DNA of 64,000 bases, taken from positions 51,946-115,945 of the forward strand of contig NZ_LMLE01000008.1 of the NCBI RefSeq assembly GCF_001422545.1. The letters are read 5' to 3'. The notes beneath the pieces were generated by a model. The model was not told the DNA's origin, did no database searches, and was given only the letters and a program-made list of their open reading frames with translations. The translations under genes were made by a program, and so were the position numbers. The DNA is from Pedobacter sp. Leaf41. GTDB taxonomy: Bacteria > Bacteroidota > Bacteroidia > Sphingobacteriales > Sphingobacteriaceae. This document shows, piece after piece, positions 32,687 through 42,469 of this stretch (positions within the stretch are counted from its first letter, which is position 1; every line of letters begins with the position of its first letter).

Positions 32687-34198
32687 TTATGGGTTTTGAG
32701 GACCGATATTTGGATTTCCATTAAATTCATCTCTCGGAATTAAAAATAAGAATCTTGGATCGCCAGCTGGAATTTGTAAAACGTTGGCAACAGAAGTTGG
32801 AACAAAGTTAGGAACATTTGCAGCAGTTCTATCTAACGGTAAATTCAAGCGTTTTAAATCTAAATACCTAAAACCTTCACCCCAAAGCTCAACTCTGCGG
32901 TTCACCATAATTTCAGCAATTAATGCATCTCCTGTTTTAGTGCTTTTCACAGCACTTAAATCTCTTTTGGAAACTAAAGCAAATAATGCTGTTTGCGCTA
33001 AAGCATCTTGTGTACTTCTTGCATAAGCTTCTGCCAAGATTAAATGCATTTCAGCAGACCTCATCCAAGGCACATCACCTAACGAGGGATCACCCACAGC
33101 TTTTACCGAAAACTTTCTTGTCATATATGCTCTTCTTACAAATGTAGCAAGAGGCAAAGGGAAGTTTGCTGCAGTTGGAGCTGGCTCCCACATTTTCTTT
33201 CTCACATCGGTTGCAGAAATTTGATCATACAAAGCTGAATTGATCATTTTTGGCGTACCTCTTTGATAACTTGAGTTTGCATTGTAAGCAATTTGAGCAT
33301 AAAAAGATCCAAATGAATCACCTTGCTCCGTAGTAGGATTTGAACCCCACATATACTCTGATAAGTTAATATTATTGAATCCTGTTTGATAATCAGCCTG
33401 ACTCATCAAAGGAAATGAATTGCCATCAATTACCTCTTTAGCATATTTTATTGCCGTTGGATAATCCTGCATCGTTAATGCCACTCTAGCTCTTAACCCT
33501 TTAGACACCCATACTCCTGCATGTGTTTTGTTAGGAACAGTTGTCGCATTCAAAGCAATAGCAGCATCCAAATCTGCAACAATCGCGGCATAGATAGCTT
33601 CAACACTTACTCTAGGCATTTTTGTATCCGTAGATTTAAGTAAAAGCGGTACTGCTAATTGATTATTTGGTTTGGCTGCTGCATTGTATCGGGTTCCGTA
33701 AAACTGAACTAGATAAGAATAAGAATAAGCCCTTAACGTTAATGCTTCAGCCTTGATTCTTGATTTTTCAGCAGGAGTTCCTTCAGCTGCGTCAATGTTA
33801 TCTATAATGTAGTTTGCATTACCAATCATTCTAAAAAACGTACGGTAATAATATAGATTACTTGCTGCATTATCGGTACGAGCGGCAATATAGTTACCTT
33901 CACCTGTTGAAGTAAACCAAGTTGCTGCTGCCTGATGTAAATCCTCGCCCATAAAGTCGATGCCTAAAAGAATTCCAGCTACACCGGGTTTTCCTTGCGC
34001 ATTACTTGTTGTTGTAGTTGTTCTTTCGAACATATAACGATAGATACCATTTAATGCCACACTTGCATTAGCTGTAGTTGAAAATATTGAAGTGTTATCA
34101 ACTCTATCTGTTGGTGTTGTTTGTAGATATTCTTTTTTACAGCCCGACCCGCCTAAAATCATCGAGGCCAATATCGCTGAGTAAATTATTTTTTTCAT
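32687..34198 (-). CDS. SusD/RagB-type nutrient-binding lipoprotein (pair 2)
   Basis: 503 aa with a lipoprotein signal (MILGGSGC) and KKEYLQTTPTDRVDNTSIFS, a classical SusD start. The mid-region RTFFRMIGNANYIIDNIDAA and the AEALTLRAYSYSYLVQFYG helix are the SusD TPR core. The end has EIMVNRRVELWGEGFRYLDL. It is the surface lid of the pair-2 SusC encoded 25 nt upstream. The family is clear and the ligand is unknown. Confidence 0.95.
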   Translation of the reverse strand: MKKIIYSAILASMILGGSGCKKEYLQTTPTDRVDNTSIFSTTANASVALNGIYRYMFERTTTTTSNAQGKPGVAGILLGIDFMGEDLHQAAATWFTSTGEGNYIAARTDNAASNLYYYRTFFRMIGNANYIIDNIDAAEGTPAEKSRIKAEALTLRAYSYSYLVQFYGTRYNAAAKPNNQLAVPLLLKSTDTKMPRVSVEAIYAAIVADLDAAIALNATTVPNKTHAGVWVSKGLRARVALTMQDYPTAIKYAKEVIDGNSFPLMSQADYQTGFNNINLSEYMWGSNPTTEQGDSFGSFYAQIAYNANSSYQRGTPKMINSALYDQISATDVRKKMWEPAPTAANFPLPLATFVRRAYMTRKFSVKAVGDPSLGDVPWMRSAEMHLILAEAYARSTQDALAQTALFALVSKRDLSAVKSTKTGDALIAEIMVNRRVELWGEGFRYLDLKRLNLPLDRTAANVPNFVPTSVANVLQIPAGDPRFLFLIPRDEFNGNPNIGPQNP

Positions 34199-34223
34199 CT
34201 CTGTTTAGATATTTATTAAGATT

Positions 34224-37200
34224 TTAGAAAGATGCATTTAAACCTACGCTTAGTATTCTTGCCTGAGGATATACTGTAGTGTTAACCCCGTCAAATGCTT
34301 CTGATGGATTTAAACCTTTCCTTTTTGAGAATAAATGTAAGTTTTCCCCGGTTACGAATAATCTAGCATTAGTTACATCAATTTTCTTAAGCCAGTTTTG
34401 TGGCAAGCTATAAGATAAATTAACATTACGAATGGCAAGGTAAGAAGCATCAATTAACCACCTGCTTGAAGTTGCATTAATGTTTGCAGAGTTACCAAAA
34501 TCTGCTCTTGGAATGCTACTTGTTGTATTTGACTGTGTCCAGGCACCTAGCAAATCTTTATGCAATGCAGAGCCGTAGTTACCGGTACTCATTAAACCCT
34601 GATAGTTGCTATCATAAAACTTACCGCCTATCTGGTAATTAACCAAGACTGACAAAGTCAGATTTTTATAAGAAAATGAATTGGTAAAAGAGCCTAACAA
34701 ATCAGGAATAGCAGATCCAGAACGATCAAATATTGCATTCGACTGGTTGATGGTGTATTCTACACCATTTACGATTCTCTTATTTGCTGCTGCAATTGTT
34801 TGAGTTGGATCAGGGATATATAATGCAGCTCCATCAGTTGGGTCAACACCAGCATATTGTCTTAACCAGAATTGGTAATAGTCATATCCTACTTCTCTTC
34901 TTTTTGTACCACTTACAATTTGAGGGGTTTCAGCAGGTAATTTTGTAACTCGATTTTTTAAGAAGGTCCAGTTTGTCACTAAGTTCCATGTAAAATCTTG
35001 TGTCCTTACAACGTCTGCACCCAACAAAATCTCCACACCAGCATTGTACATGGCGCCAACATTCTGATTGATTGATGTTACAGGATCTGATACTGGCTGT
35101 GGTACACTAAATAAAAGGTTATTTACATTTTTTTTAAAGAACTCTACTTCACCGTATAGTCTTCTTTTGAACAGTGAAAAATTAAGACCTGTATTAAAAG
35201 TATTTTGAGATTCCCATCTTAGCAAAGGATTTGCAGCTGATGAAAGTAATGCTCCTGGTTCCGTACCATTATTCCAACCTAAGTCATAAAAAGCTCTATC
35301 AGCGTAGTATTCACTATTACCACCAGACAGAATAGCATTGTTTCCAACCTGACCATAAGATGCTTTCAATCTTAAATCATCTATCCAGTTTACGTCAGTT
35401 AAGAAATCTTTATTAATTGACCATGAAGCACCCAATGAAAAGAATGTCCCCCAGCGAGAATCAGGACTGAATCTTGATGAACCGTCACGTCTTAAAGAGG
35501 CATCAAAGAAATATTTCTCTTTGTAGTTATAGCCTGCTTTTGAAAAAAATGACTCTATACGATCATTATCGGCTTGACCTCCTGAACTATTGGCCGTTAC
35601 AAAGTTTGCAAATTCAGTATTACCCTGCAAAATTATACCCGTTCTACTTGCATTAAAAGTACGATAGTTATAATCGTAATTTTCATGTCCAATTAAAGCC
35701 GTTACGTTATGATCTCCAAATGACTTGTTGTAGTTTAGTATCTGATTAAAGGTATATGATCTGATTGTATTATTACTTTGTGATTTATAACCATTCTGTG
35801 TAGCGCCATCGCCAACAGTTGGATTCTGATAAGTACTACCATTATTATTCCGTAGATCAATACTAAAAGTTGGAACAAACGTGAAGTCTTTTAAAAACTT
35901 AATTTCTACGTAACTTCTTGCGCTTACTTGACTTCTTCTTGTTAAATACTCATTTAATAATGTTTCATAAACAACGTGTCTGCCAGGAGATGCACCTTGT
36001 GGACGAGCCACTGCACCTGGATGATTTCCATAATCGTACCACTGTTCGCCTGTTAAGCTGTTCATAATTGGTTGACCAGCTGCATTGAATGCACGTACTG
36101 GATAGATTGGCCCAATACCCCTTGTAAAATTGAAGGCGTTAACAAAACTGGCTGCATTCCCGGTAAAAGAGTCGTTAGCAGTATTGGCTGTTGTCATTGA
36201 ACCGGAAAGGTTTAGACCAGTTTTTAACCAAGATTTAATTTGAGAATTAACATTTATACGAGCATTGAAACGCTGAAAGTCAGATTTAATATTAAATCCT
36301 TTATCATCCAAATAACCCATTGAAACGAAGAAGTCAGATTTTTCAGTCCTTCCAGAGAAATTTAAATTTGCATCGGTTCTTTTTCCTTGTCTGGCAATAG
36401 CATCATACCAATCAAAGTTATCATACAACAGTGATGCATTAGGATTGATTTTACCGTCAGTACCCACGATTTGTCCACCAGGAACGTTAAATGGGTTATA
36501 CACTAAGTTGGTAAAAACATCAGCGGATGCTCTTGTAGATGCAGCAGCTTCAGATAAACCAGGAGAGGCATTATACATCAAGTTGTTCTTAATTCCTTGC
36601 CAAACTAAGGGATAATACTCATAAGCGTTTACGCGATCATACTCAGGGATACCTCTTTCAGAAAAACCTTGAATTATGCTTGCATTTACTGTGGGCTGCA
36701 ATGACTTACCTTTTTTTGTAGTTATGATTATTACACCGTTTGCACCTCTTGAACCATATAATGCAGAGGAAGATGCATCTTTTAATACCGAAATACTTTC
36801 GATGTCATTTTGGTTAATATCACCTATACTACCATCATAAACAGATCCGTCTACAACATACAAAGGTGTATTTGATGCAGAAAATGAACCAAAGCCACGG
36901 ATCCTAATAGTTGGAGTAGCACCTGGTTGACCATTAGATGCACCTACACTAATACCAGGAGCTGAGCCTTGAAGCGCAGCAACTACGTTAGTTACAGTTC
37001 TTGTTTCTAAATCCTTTGAAGTAAGGTTTGATACTGATCCCGTAATAGCTTCTTTCTTCTGTGTACCGTAAGCAACAACTACCACATCACTTAGGGTTTT
37101 TGAATCTGTTGCAAGGGCTGCATTTATCACATTTGAGGCGCCAATATTCACAGTTTTGGTAACATATCCCAGATAAGAGAATTGAATCGAAGTAGTGTTC

Positions 37201-37397
37201 GATGTGATGCGAACAGAATATTTACCATCAGCACTTGTGGCGACTACACCTTGTGAGCCGATTAATTTTACACTAACGCCCGGAAGGGGAATACCTTCTT
37301 CGGTAGACGTTACTGTTCCAGTAATTGTTCGCTCTTGAGCCATTGCATTAAATGCAAAAAACAAAAGCACGAACAAACTTTGTAGAAGTTTTTTCAT
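34224..37397 (-). CDS. SusC/RagA TonB-linked outer membrane protein (pair 2)
   Basis: 1057 aa with signal peptide, carboxypeptidase-regulatory-like domain, plug (RIRGFGSFSASNTPLYVVDG, then SISVLKDASSSALYGSRGAN) and beta-barrel. The C-terminus ARILSVGLNASF ends in the aromatic residue needed for outer-membrane insertion. No STN domain. It is divergent in the barrel from the other three, so the pairs probably take up different ligands. The first nine codons are identical in nucleotide sequence to the other SusC genes in the window. Confidence 0.96.
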   Translation of the reverse strand: MKKLLQSLFVLLFFAFNAMAQERTITGTVTSTEEGIPLPGVSVKLIGSQGVVATSADGKYSVRITSNTTSIQFSYLGYVTKTVNIGASNVINAALATDSKTLSDVVVVAYGTQKKEAITGSVSNLTSKDLETRTVTNVVAALQGSAPGISVGASNGQPGATPTIRIRGFGSFSASNTPLYVVDGSVYDGSIGDINQNDIESISVLKDASSSALYGSRGANGVIIITTKKGKSLQPTVNASIIQGFSERGIPEYDRVNAYEYYPLVWQGIKNNLMYNASPGLSEAAASTRASADVFTNLVYNPFNVPGGQIVGTDGKINPNASLLYDNFDWYDAIARQGKRTDANLNFSGRTEKSDFFVSMGYLDDKGFNIKSDFQRFNARINVNSQIKSWLKTGLNLSGSMTTANTANDSFTGNAASFVNAFNFTRGIGPIYPVRAFNAAGQPIMNSLTGEQWYDYGNHPGAVARPQGASPGRHVVYETLLNEYLTRRSQVSARSYVEIKFLKDFTFVPTFSIDLRNNNGSTYQNPTVGDGATQNGYKSQSNNTIRSYTFNQILNYNKSFGDHNVTALIGHENYDYNYRTFNASRTGIILQGNTEFANFVTANSSGGQADNDRIESFFSKAGYNYKEKYFFDASLRRDGSSRFSPDSRWGTFFSLGASWSINKDFLTDVNWIDDLRLKASYGQVGNNAILSGGNSEYYADRAFYDLGWNNGTEPGALLSSAANPLLRWESQNTFNTGLNFSLFKRRLYGEVEFFKKNVNNLLFSVPQPVSDPVTSINQNVGAMYNAGVEILLGADVVRTQDFTWNLVTNWTFLKNRVTKLPAETPQIVSGTKRREVGYDYYQFWLRQYAGVDPTDGAALYIPDPTQTIAAANKRIVNGVEYTINQSNAIFDRSGSAIPDLLGSFTNSFSYKNLTLSVLVNYQIGGKFYDSNYQGLMSTGNYGSALHKDLLGAWTQSNTTSSIPRADFGNSANINATSSRWLIDASYLAIRNVNLSYSLPQNWLKKIDVTNARLFVTGENLHLFSKRKGLNPSEAFDGVNTTVYPQARILSVGLNASF

Positions 37398-37557
37398 GAA
37401 TTTAAATTAGTTGTTTGGTTAAAGATTTATTAACTCGCAATTTAGCAGATATTCTATTATAATGCAACGTCTTTATTACGTTCAATTTCGGACAAGATAT
37501 CTAATTCTGATTTTTTTACTATAATGTGACAATAAAGAGCTTTCATTGAAAATAAAA

Positions 37558-37584
37558 AACGCCAACCTAAATACAGTTGGCGTT
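37558..37584 (-). terminator. Terminator of Sus pair 3
   Basis: A perfect 9-bp stem AACGCCAAC / GTTGGCGTT lies 20 nt after the susD stop, with A-rich sequence on its left (T on the minus strand). Confidence 0.85.
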
Positions 37585-37604
37585 CCTTTTTTTAAAAAAA
37601 CGGC

Positions 37605-39017
37605 TTAGTAACCGGCATTTTGCTGCCCTTGCAAGCCAACATTATTATCTATCTCACGTTGAGGAATAGGAAGTATGGTTTTCACACCACCAAATGCAGC
37701 TGCTGCATTTCCACTTCTTAATGGCTGTTTATTACGAAGCAAATCCATTCTGCTATGTCCTTCAAAAGCAAGTTCTTTACGTCTTTCAATTAAAAGAGCA
37801 GCAATAAGCGCTTGCTGGGTAGCGACAGTTTTTGCTAGTAATCCAGCACGATTTCTAATCCTTGTATTCAAAATAGTGATCGCCTCAGCACTTGGTGTAG
37901 CACTTTGATGAGCTAAAGCTTCTGCCAAGTTTAAATATACCTCTGTAGTTCTTATTACAGGAGCATTGTCAGAGTTATTTACAGCATCTGGGAATTTTGT
38001 GGTAAAGAAATGGGTTAACCCATCAGTGGCTCTTCCCGAAATTTTAGCGCTATATCTTTTATCATTAGGTTCTGATTCAAAAGCTGTGACCAAGTCTTGA
38101 GAGAAAGGTGCATCTCCACGCCCTCCTAATGAAGCGGGGTTATAATAGGCGGCCCATCCACCGTTACCTGTTCTTCCATTGTCTATAGCGCTATTTTGTA
38201 TAGTAAATACATCTTCCGATGTATTTCCATTGTAGAAGCTGTAATCAGTTGCTGTGGCATAAATACCCTGAGACAATACACTTCTTGCTGCACTCTCTGC
38301 CTTTGCCCATTCTTCTCTATACAGATATAATCTTGATAGTAAAGCGAATGCAGCACCTTTTGTTGCACGTCCACGTGTTTCAGCTGCATCTGTATATTGT
38401 AACGGAAGCGCAGTTGCCGCATCATTTAAATCGCTTACGATTTGTGCATGAATTTGGTTAAGTGTACTCCTAGAAGGATATTCGATGGCTCCAGTAAAAT
38501 CAGCTGTGACCAGTGGTACTGCCAAATTCGACCCTGAACTTACCTGATAAGGCTGAGCGAAAAGATTTGCAAGTTGAAAATATGCCAATGCTCTTAAAAA
38601 TTTCGCTTCCGCTGCATATTGCGATTTTTCAGATGCACCTAACCCTTCAACATTTTCGATTTTAGAAACGATTGTATTTGCCCGGGCGATAACTTGATAG
38701 TGAACTTGCCACAAACCCGATACGTTCGTATTTGTTGATACACCAGAGAAGTTATTCAACTCTTGTAATGTGGGAAACGTACCAACAAAATCTACGTTAT
38801 TACCCATATAATCACCGATTACTTGCGGTAAGCTACCGTAGAAATCAAATGCCTGAGCAGTACTGTAAACACCTCTTAGTGCACTTAGAGCTGTTGATGG
38901 AGAATTGAATACGATTTGGTCTGATAATGCTTGCTGAGGAAGCAATTCCAATTTTTTTTGACAACCTATTACCGTAAAGGCAAAGGCTGAGACTAAGATA
39001 TAATATTTTAATTTCAT
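37605..39017 (-). CDS. SusD/RagB-type nutrient-binding lipoprotein (pair 3)
   Basis: 470 aa from ATG 39017 (MKLKYYILVSAFAFTVIGC, lipobox Cys19). The longer frame to 39098 would overlap the SusC stop and lacks the signal at its end. It shows the SusD core VHYQVIARANTIVSKIENVE and AAEAKFLRALAYFQLANLFA, and the final LLIERRKELAFEGHSRMDLL. It is encoded 10 nt after its SusC partner. Ligand unknown. Confidence 0.94.
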   Translation of the reverse strand: MKLKYYILVSAFAFTVIGCQKKLELLPQQALSDQIVFNSPSTALSALRGVYSTAQAFDFYGSLPQVIGDYMGNNVDFVGTFPTLQELNNFSGVSTNTNVSGLWQVHYQVIARANTIVSKIENVEGLGASEKSQYAAEAKFLRALAYFQLANLFAQPYQVSSGSNLAVPLVTADFTGAIEYPSRSTLNQIHAQIVSDLNDAATALPLQYTDAAETRGRATKGAAFALLSRLYLYREEWAKAESAARSVLSQGIYATATDYSFYNGNTSEDVFTIQNSAIDNGRTGNGGWAAYYNPASLGGRGDAPFSQDLVTAFESEPNDKRYSAKISGRATDGLTHFFTTKFPDAVNNSDNAPVIRTTEVYLNLAEALAHQSATPSAEAITILNTRIRNRAGLLAKTVATQQALIAALLIERRKELAFEGHSRMDLLRNKQPLRSGNAAAAFGGVKTILPIPQREIDNNVGLQGQQNAGY

Positions 39018-39027
39018 TTCTTTAAGT

Positions 39028-42000
39028 TTAAAGGCCAATATTGACACCAAATATGAATGATTTAGCTTGTGGTAAAGCGAAGAAGCTTTGACCAACAACT
39101 AAGTTAGAAGCGCCATTTGCCGAAATTTCAGGATCTCCTCTAAAGTCTTTGTTTTTGATTGTCCAAATGTTCTGAGCAAGGAAATATACTCTTGCACTAG
39201 AAAAAATTTTGGTTTTATCTAAGAATGCTTTTGGTAAACTATAGCCGACAGTTAGGTTCTTTAATCGGAGGTACGAGCCATCCTGTAACTGAGCTGTAGA
39301 AGCTTGCGCATAAGTTGTTCTGGTAGGGCTATTTAAAGCCGGCGCAAAAGCATTTTGCCCTGGTTGCTTCCAATAATCTAGCATTTTAATACTCTTGTTA
39401 TAAGATGCTGATGCGAAATTATCAGTGAAAGTCAATCCGTCAAGATAAACGTCGTTTCCGTACGTAAAGTTAAAGAATGCTGATAGGTCAAAATTTTTGT
39501 ATGTAAAGGTATTAGTGATACCACCCTGAAAATCAGGGTCACCTTTCCCGGCAATTACACGGTCGGCAGCTGTAGGGGTAGTCGTTACAGTACCATCTTT
39601 TTTCAACCACTCCGCATTTCCTGTTTGCGGATTGATACCATTATACCTGATTAGATAGAATGAGTTTTTAGAATAACCAGTTATCGCTCGCTGAACTGCT
39701 CCACCTTGTAAAAAGTCCCGTCCTTCTTCATCAGGATTTTTAGGAAGAGCTAAAACCTTATTTTTATTAAACGCTATATTAAATGAGGTCTTCCAGGTAA
39801 AGTCGCGTGAAGTGATGTTATCAGAATTGATTGAAATTTCAATCCCTCTATTTCTTACTTCTCCGACATTTTGTGAGCTAGACGGAAATCCGGTTGTAAA
39901 TGGAAATGGAACATTTACCAATAATCCAGTAGTATTTTTATTGTAGTAGTTTACTTGCAAATCTATGGCATTAAAAAAACGTGCAGAAACGCCAATGTCT
40001 AGTTGTGCTGTTTCTTCCCAACTCAAATTGGGATTAGGCACAACGCTGGGAGATAATCCTGCTTCACCAAGATAATTAGCACCTGAAACAAATGTTCCAA
40101 CATACTGGTAAAAACCAATATTGTCATTACCAGCCGTACCATAACTTGCCGTTAGTTTTAGATTTTGCGCAATTTTATTTTCTTTGTTGAAGAAGCTTTC
40201 GTTGGAAATCAACCATCCTCCAGAAATAGCATAGAAATTACCATACTTTTTATTTGGGCCGAATCTTGATGATCCATCTCTTCTGAATGATCCTTCAAAA
40301 ACATATTTTTTATCGAAATCATAATTCAATCTCGCAAACTGAGACTCTAATGCCCAATCATATACTTCCTCAGAAGCTGTTATAGGAGTTGAAGCTGACC
40401 CAACATTTGGCAACGCATCACTCGCAAAGCCAGAACCTTCTACTAACATTTGTGTAAGTGTGGCGGTTTCAAAACTATATCCTAATAATGCACCAAATGA
40501 ATGTTTTCCGAAGACCTTATTGTAGTTTAAGGTATTTGTAGTTAGCCATTTCTCATCAGTATTGTGGGTTCTATATCCATATCCTCCAGGAGTAATAATG
40601 TCGGCATCTCTATATTTCTCATCAATACTAAAGTTGTCAATACCAAAATCCGTTTTCAACTTTAAGCCGTCTAATATCTTCCATTCTGCAAATGCATTAC
40701 CAACGCTTCTGTTAGAAAAATTCTTATTTATTCCAGTAGCATTCATTGCAACAACATTGGCTACAAAACCAGTACTTTGGAATTGCCCATCTGGACCGTA
40801 GGGGGTTATATAAGGAATTTGAAGATAGGCAGCTGTTAATGGAGCAGAAGTACTATTTTCAGCGCCAATTCGGTTCATATCTACTCTTGACAGACTATAG
40901 TTTAAACCGAAATTGATTTTATCAGATAATTTATGCGTTAAATTTAATCGGCCTGATAAACGTTGCAAATCGTTACCAAGAGTATAGCTACTTTCATCGC
41001 CATAAGTTCCGCCAACAAAGAATTGTGTTTTCGCATCTCCACCAGCTGCGCTTAAATTAGCAGTGTTGATCTTTCCCGTTTTTACAACTGCATCAATCCA
41101 GTCATAACTATCTGTAGGATAAGCTGGCACAGTTCCATTGTTAGCACGAAGATAATCAGACCTAAATTGTCTAAATTGATCCGCATTCATCATTTGCTCT
41201 AGAGATGTTGGAGACGAGAATCCATTTTGATAATCAGCAGTTATTCTTGTTTTGCCAGAAGCTCCTTTTTTGGTAGTAATAAGTATTACTCCGTTTGATC
41301 CACGAGAACCGTAAATAGCAACTGCCGACGCATCCTTCAAAACTGTCATGCTTTCTATATCGTTCGCACTAATGTTTAGTAAAGGATTCAATCCCGATGA
41401 AGCTCCTTGTGTTTGGGTGTACTCAGCACCTGCTGAGTTAAGCGGAACACCATCAACAACATATAGTGGCCTACCGCCAGCACTTAGTGAAGAACCGCCC
41501 CTCACCGTAATTTGTGCTTCAGAACCAAGTACACCTGAAGAATTTACCATATTAACCCCTGCTGCTTGGCCTTGAAGTGCCTGCTGTGGAGTTTGGATAG
41601 GCATATTCTTGAACGCATCTGCATTTACCGTTGTTGTGATTTGAGTTGTTAAAGCTTTGCTTTGTTGACCATAGCCAACAACAACAACATCAGTAAGTGT
41701 TTTTGCATCTGTAACTAAAGAGACATTAATTGAATTGCTTGCGCCTAAAACCTGCTCTTTTAAAAGATAGCCGATAAAACTAAATTCCAAAGTGTTTGAA
41801 CCCGAAGGCACGTTTAAAGAATACTTTCCATTGGAATCAGTTACTGTTCCAAATTGTGTACCTTTCACTTTGATTGTGACCCCAGGTATAGGCAACTTGT
41901 CTTCCTGAGACGTAACTGTACCAGTGATCGTTCTATTTTGCGCCATTGCAGACAATGCAAATAACATCAATAAGAACAAACTTTGTAGAAGTTTTTTCAT
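39028..42000 (-). CDS. SusC/RagA TonB-linked outer membrane protein (pair 3)
   Basis: 990 aa, the shortest of the four. Signal peptide MKKLLQSLFLLMLFALSAMA, carboxypeptidase-regulatory-like domain, plug (TVRGGSSLSAGGRPLYVVDG, then SMTVLKDASAVAIYGSRGSN), and a barrel ending SFIFGVNIGL. The last residue is Leu rather than the usual Phe, a small departure. No STN domain. It forms a tight operon with the downstream SusD and has its own AT-rich leader of about 470 nt. Confidence 0.96.
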   Translation of the reverse strand: MKKLLQSLFLLMLFALSAMAQNRTITGTVTSQEDKLPIPGVTIKVKGTQFGTVTDSNGKYSLNVPSGSNTLEFSFIGYLLKEQVLGASNSINVSLVTDAKTLTDVVVVGYGQQSKALTTQITTTVNADAFKNMPIQTPQQALQGQAAGVNMVNSSGVLGSEAQITVRGGSSLSAGGRPLYVVDGVPLNSAGAEYTQTQGASSGLNPLLNISANDIESMTVLKDASAVAIYGSRGSNGVILITTKKGASGKTRITADYQNGFSSPTSLEQMMNADQFRQFRSDYLRANNGTVPAYPTDSYDWIDAVVKTGKINTANLSAAGGDAKTQFFVGGTYGDESSYTLGNDLQRLSGRLNLTHKLSDKINFGLNYSLSRVDMNRIGAENSTSAPLTAAYLQIPYITPYGPDGQFQSTGFVANVVAMNATGINKNFSNRSVGNAFAEWKILDGLKLKTDFGIDNFSIDEKYRDADIITPGGYGYRTHNTDEKWLTTNTLNYNKVFGKHSFGALLGYSFETATLTQMLVEGSGFASDALPNVGSASTPITASEEVYDWALESQFARLNYDFDKKYVFEGSFRRDGSSRFGPNKKYGNFYAISGGWLISNESFFNKENKIAQNLKLTASYGTAGNDNIGFYQYVGTFVSGANYLGEAGLSPSVVPNPNLSWEETAQLDIGVSARFFNAIDLQVNYYNKNTTGLLVNVPFPFTTGFPSSSQNVGEVRNRGIEISINSDNITSRDFTWKTSFNIAFNKNKVLALPKNPDEEGRDFLQGGAVQRAITGYSKNSFYLIRYNGINPQTGNAEWLKKDGTVTTTPTAADRVIAGKGDPDFQGGITNTFTYKNFDLSAFFNFTYGNDVYLDGLTFTDNFASASYNKSIKMLDYWKQPGQNAFAPALNSPTRTTYAQASTAQLQDGSYLRLKNLTVGYSLPKAFLDKTKIFSSARVYFLAQNIWTIKNKDFRGDPEISANGASNLVVGQSFFALPQAKSFIFGVNIGL

Positions 42001-42469
42001 AAAATTTTTGTTAAAGAATAAAATATTTAAGAGGCTAAGTTAAAAAAACAATATATATAATGTAACATAAACCCCATAGAATTGTGACTGCTTAGATCTA
42101 CAATATAATTATGACATTTAAAAAACGCTTACATTAAAACCGTATTAGTCAACTACATAAAGAGTGAGTTATATATTGCTTTGAGCCGTTCAGGGGACGT
42201 TGCTATGGGAAAAGGTATAACATATTAATTACAGTTTCCTGATATTAAAATTGTGTATGGATAACTAGAAATCTAGAGTGATATTTGATATTATGTAGCA
42301 CTTTTTCTGAGATTAGTTAGCTACATCAATCCGCTTTTCGAAGAGAACGGGAAGTTTCACCTATCAGAGTTGGTGAATCATTTACCTTAAATTTTGGAAG
42401 TTAAAAAAAATGCCTCTAAAAAGCTGATAACTTTATAGAGGCATTACATTGTACTAGAATTTTATAACA
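42001..42469. other. Intergenic between Sus pairs 3 and 4
   Basis: The left part is the AT-rich leader of susC pair 3, with a TATATATTG phrase on the minus strand that only loosely resembles a -7 box. The right part has the pair-4 terminator (42409-42445). No open frame of interest is seen. Confidence 0.45.
42409..42445 (-). terminator. Terminator of Sus pair 4
   Basis: A perfect 10-bp stem AATGCCTCTA / TAGAGGCATT with a 17-nt loop and A run on its left (T on the minus strand), 25 nt after the susD stop. Confidence 0.85.
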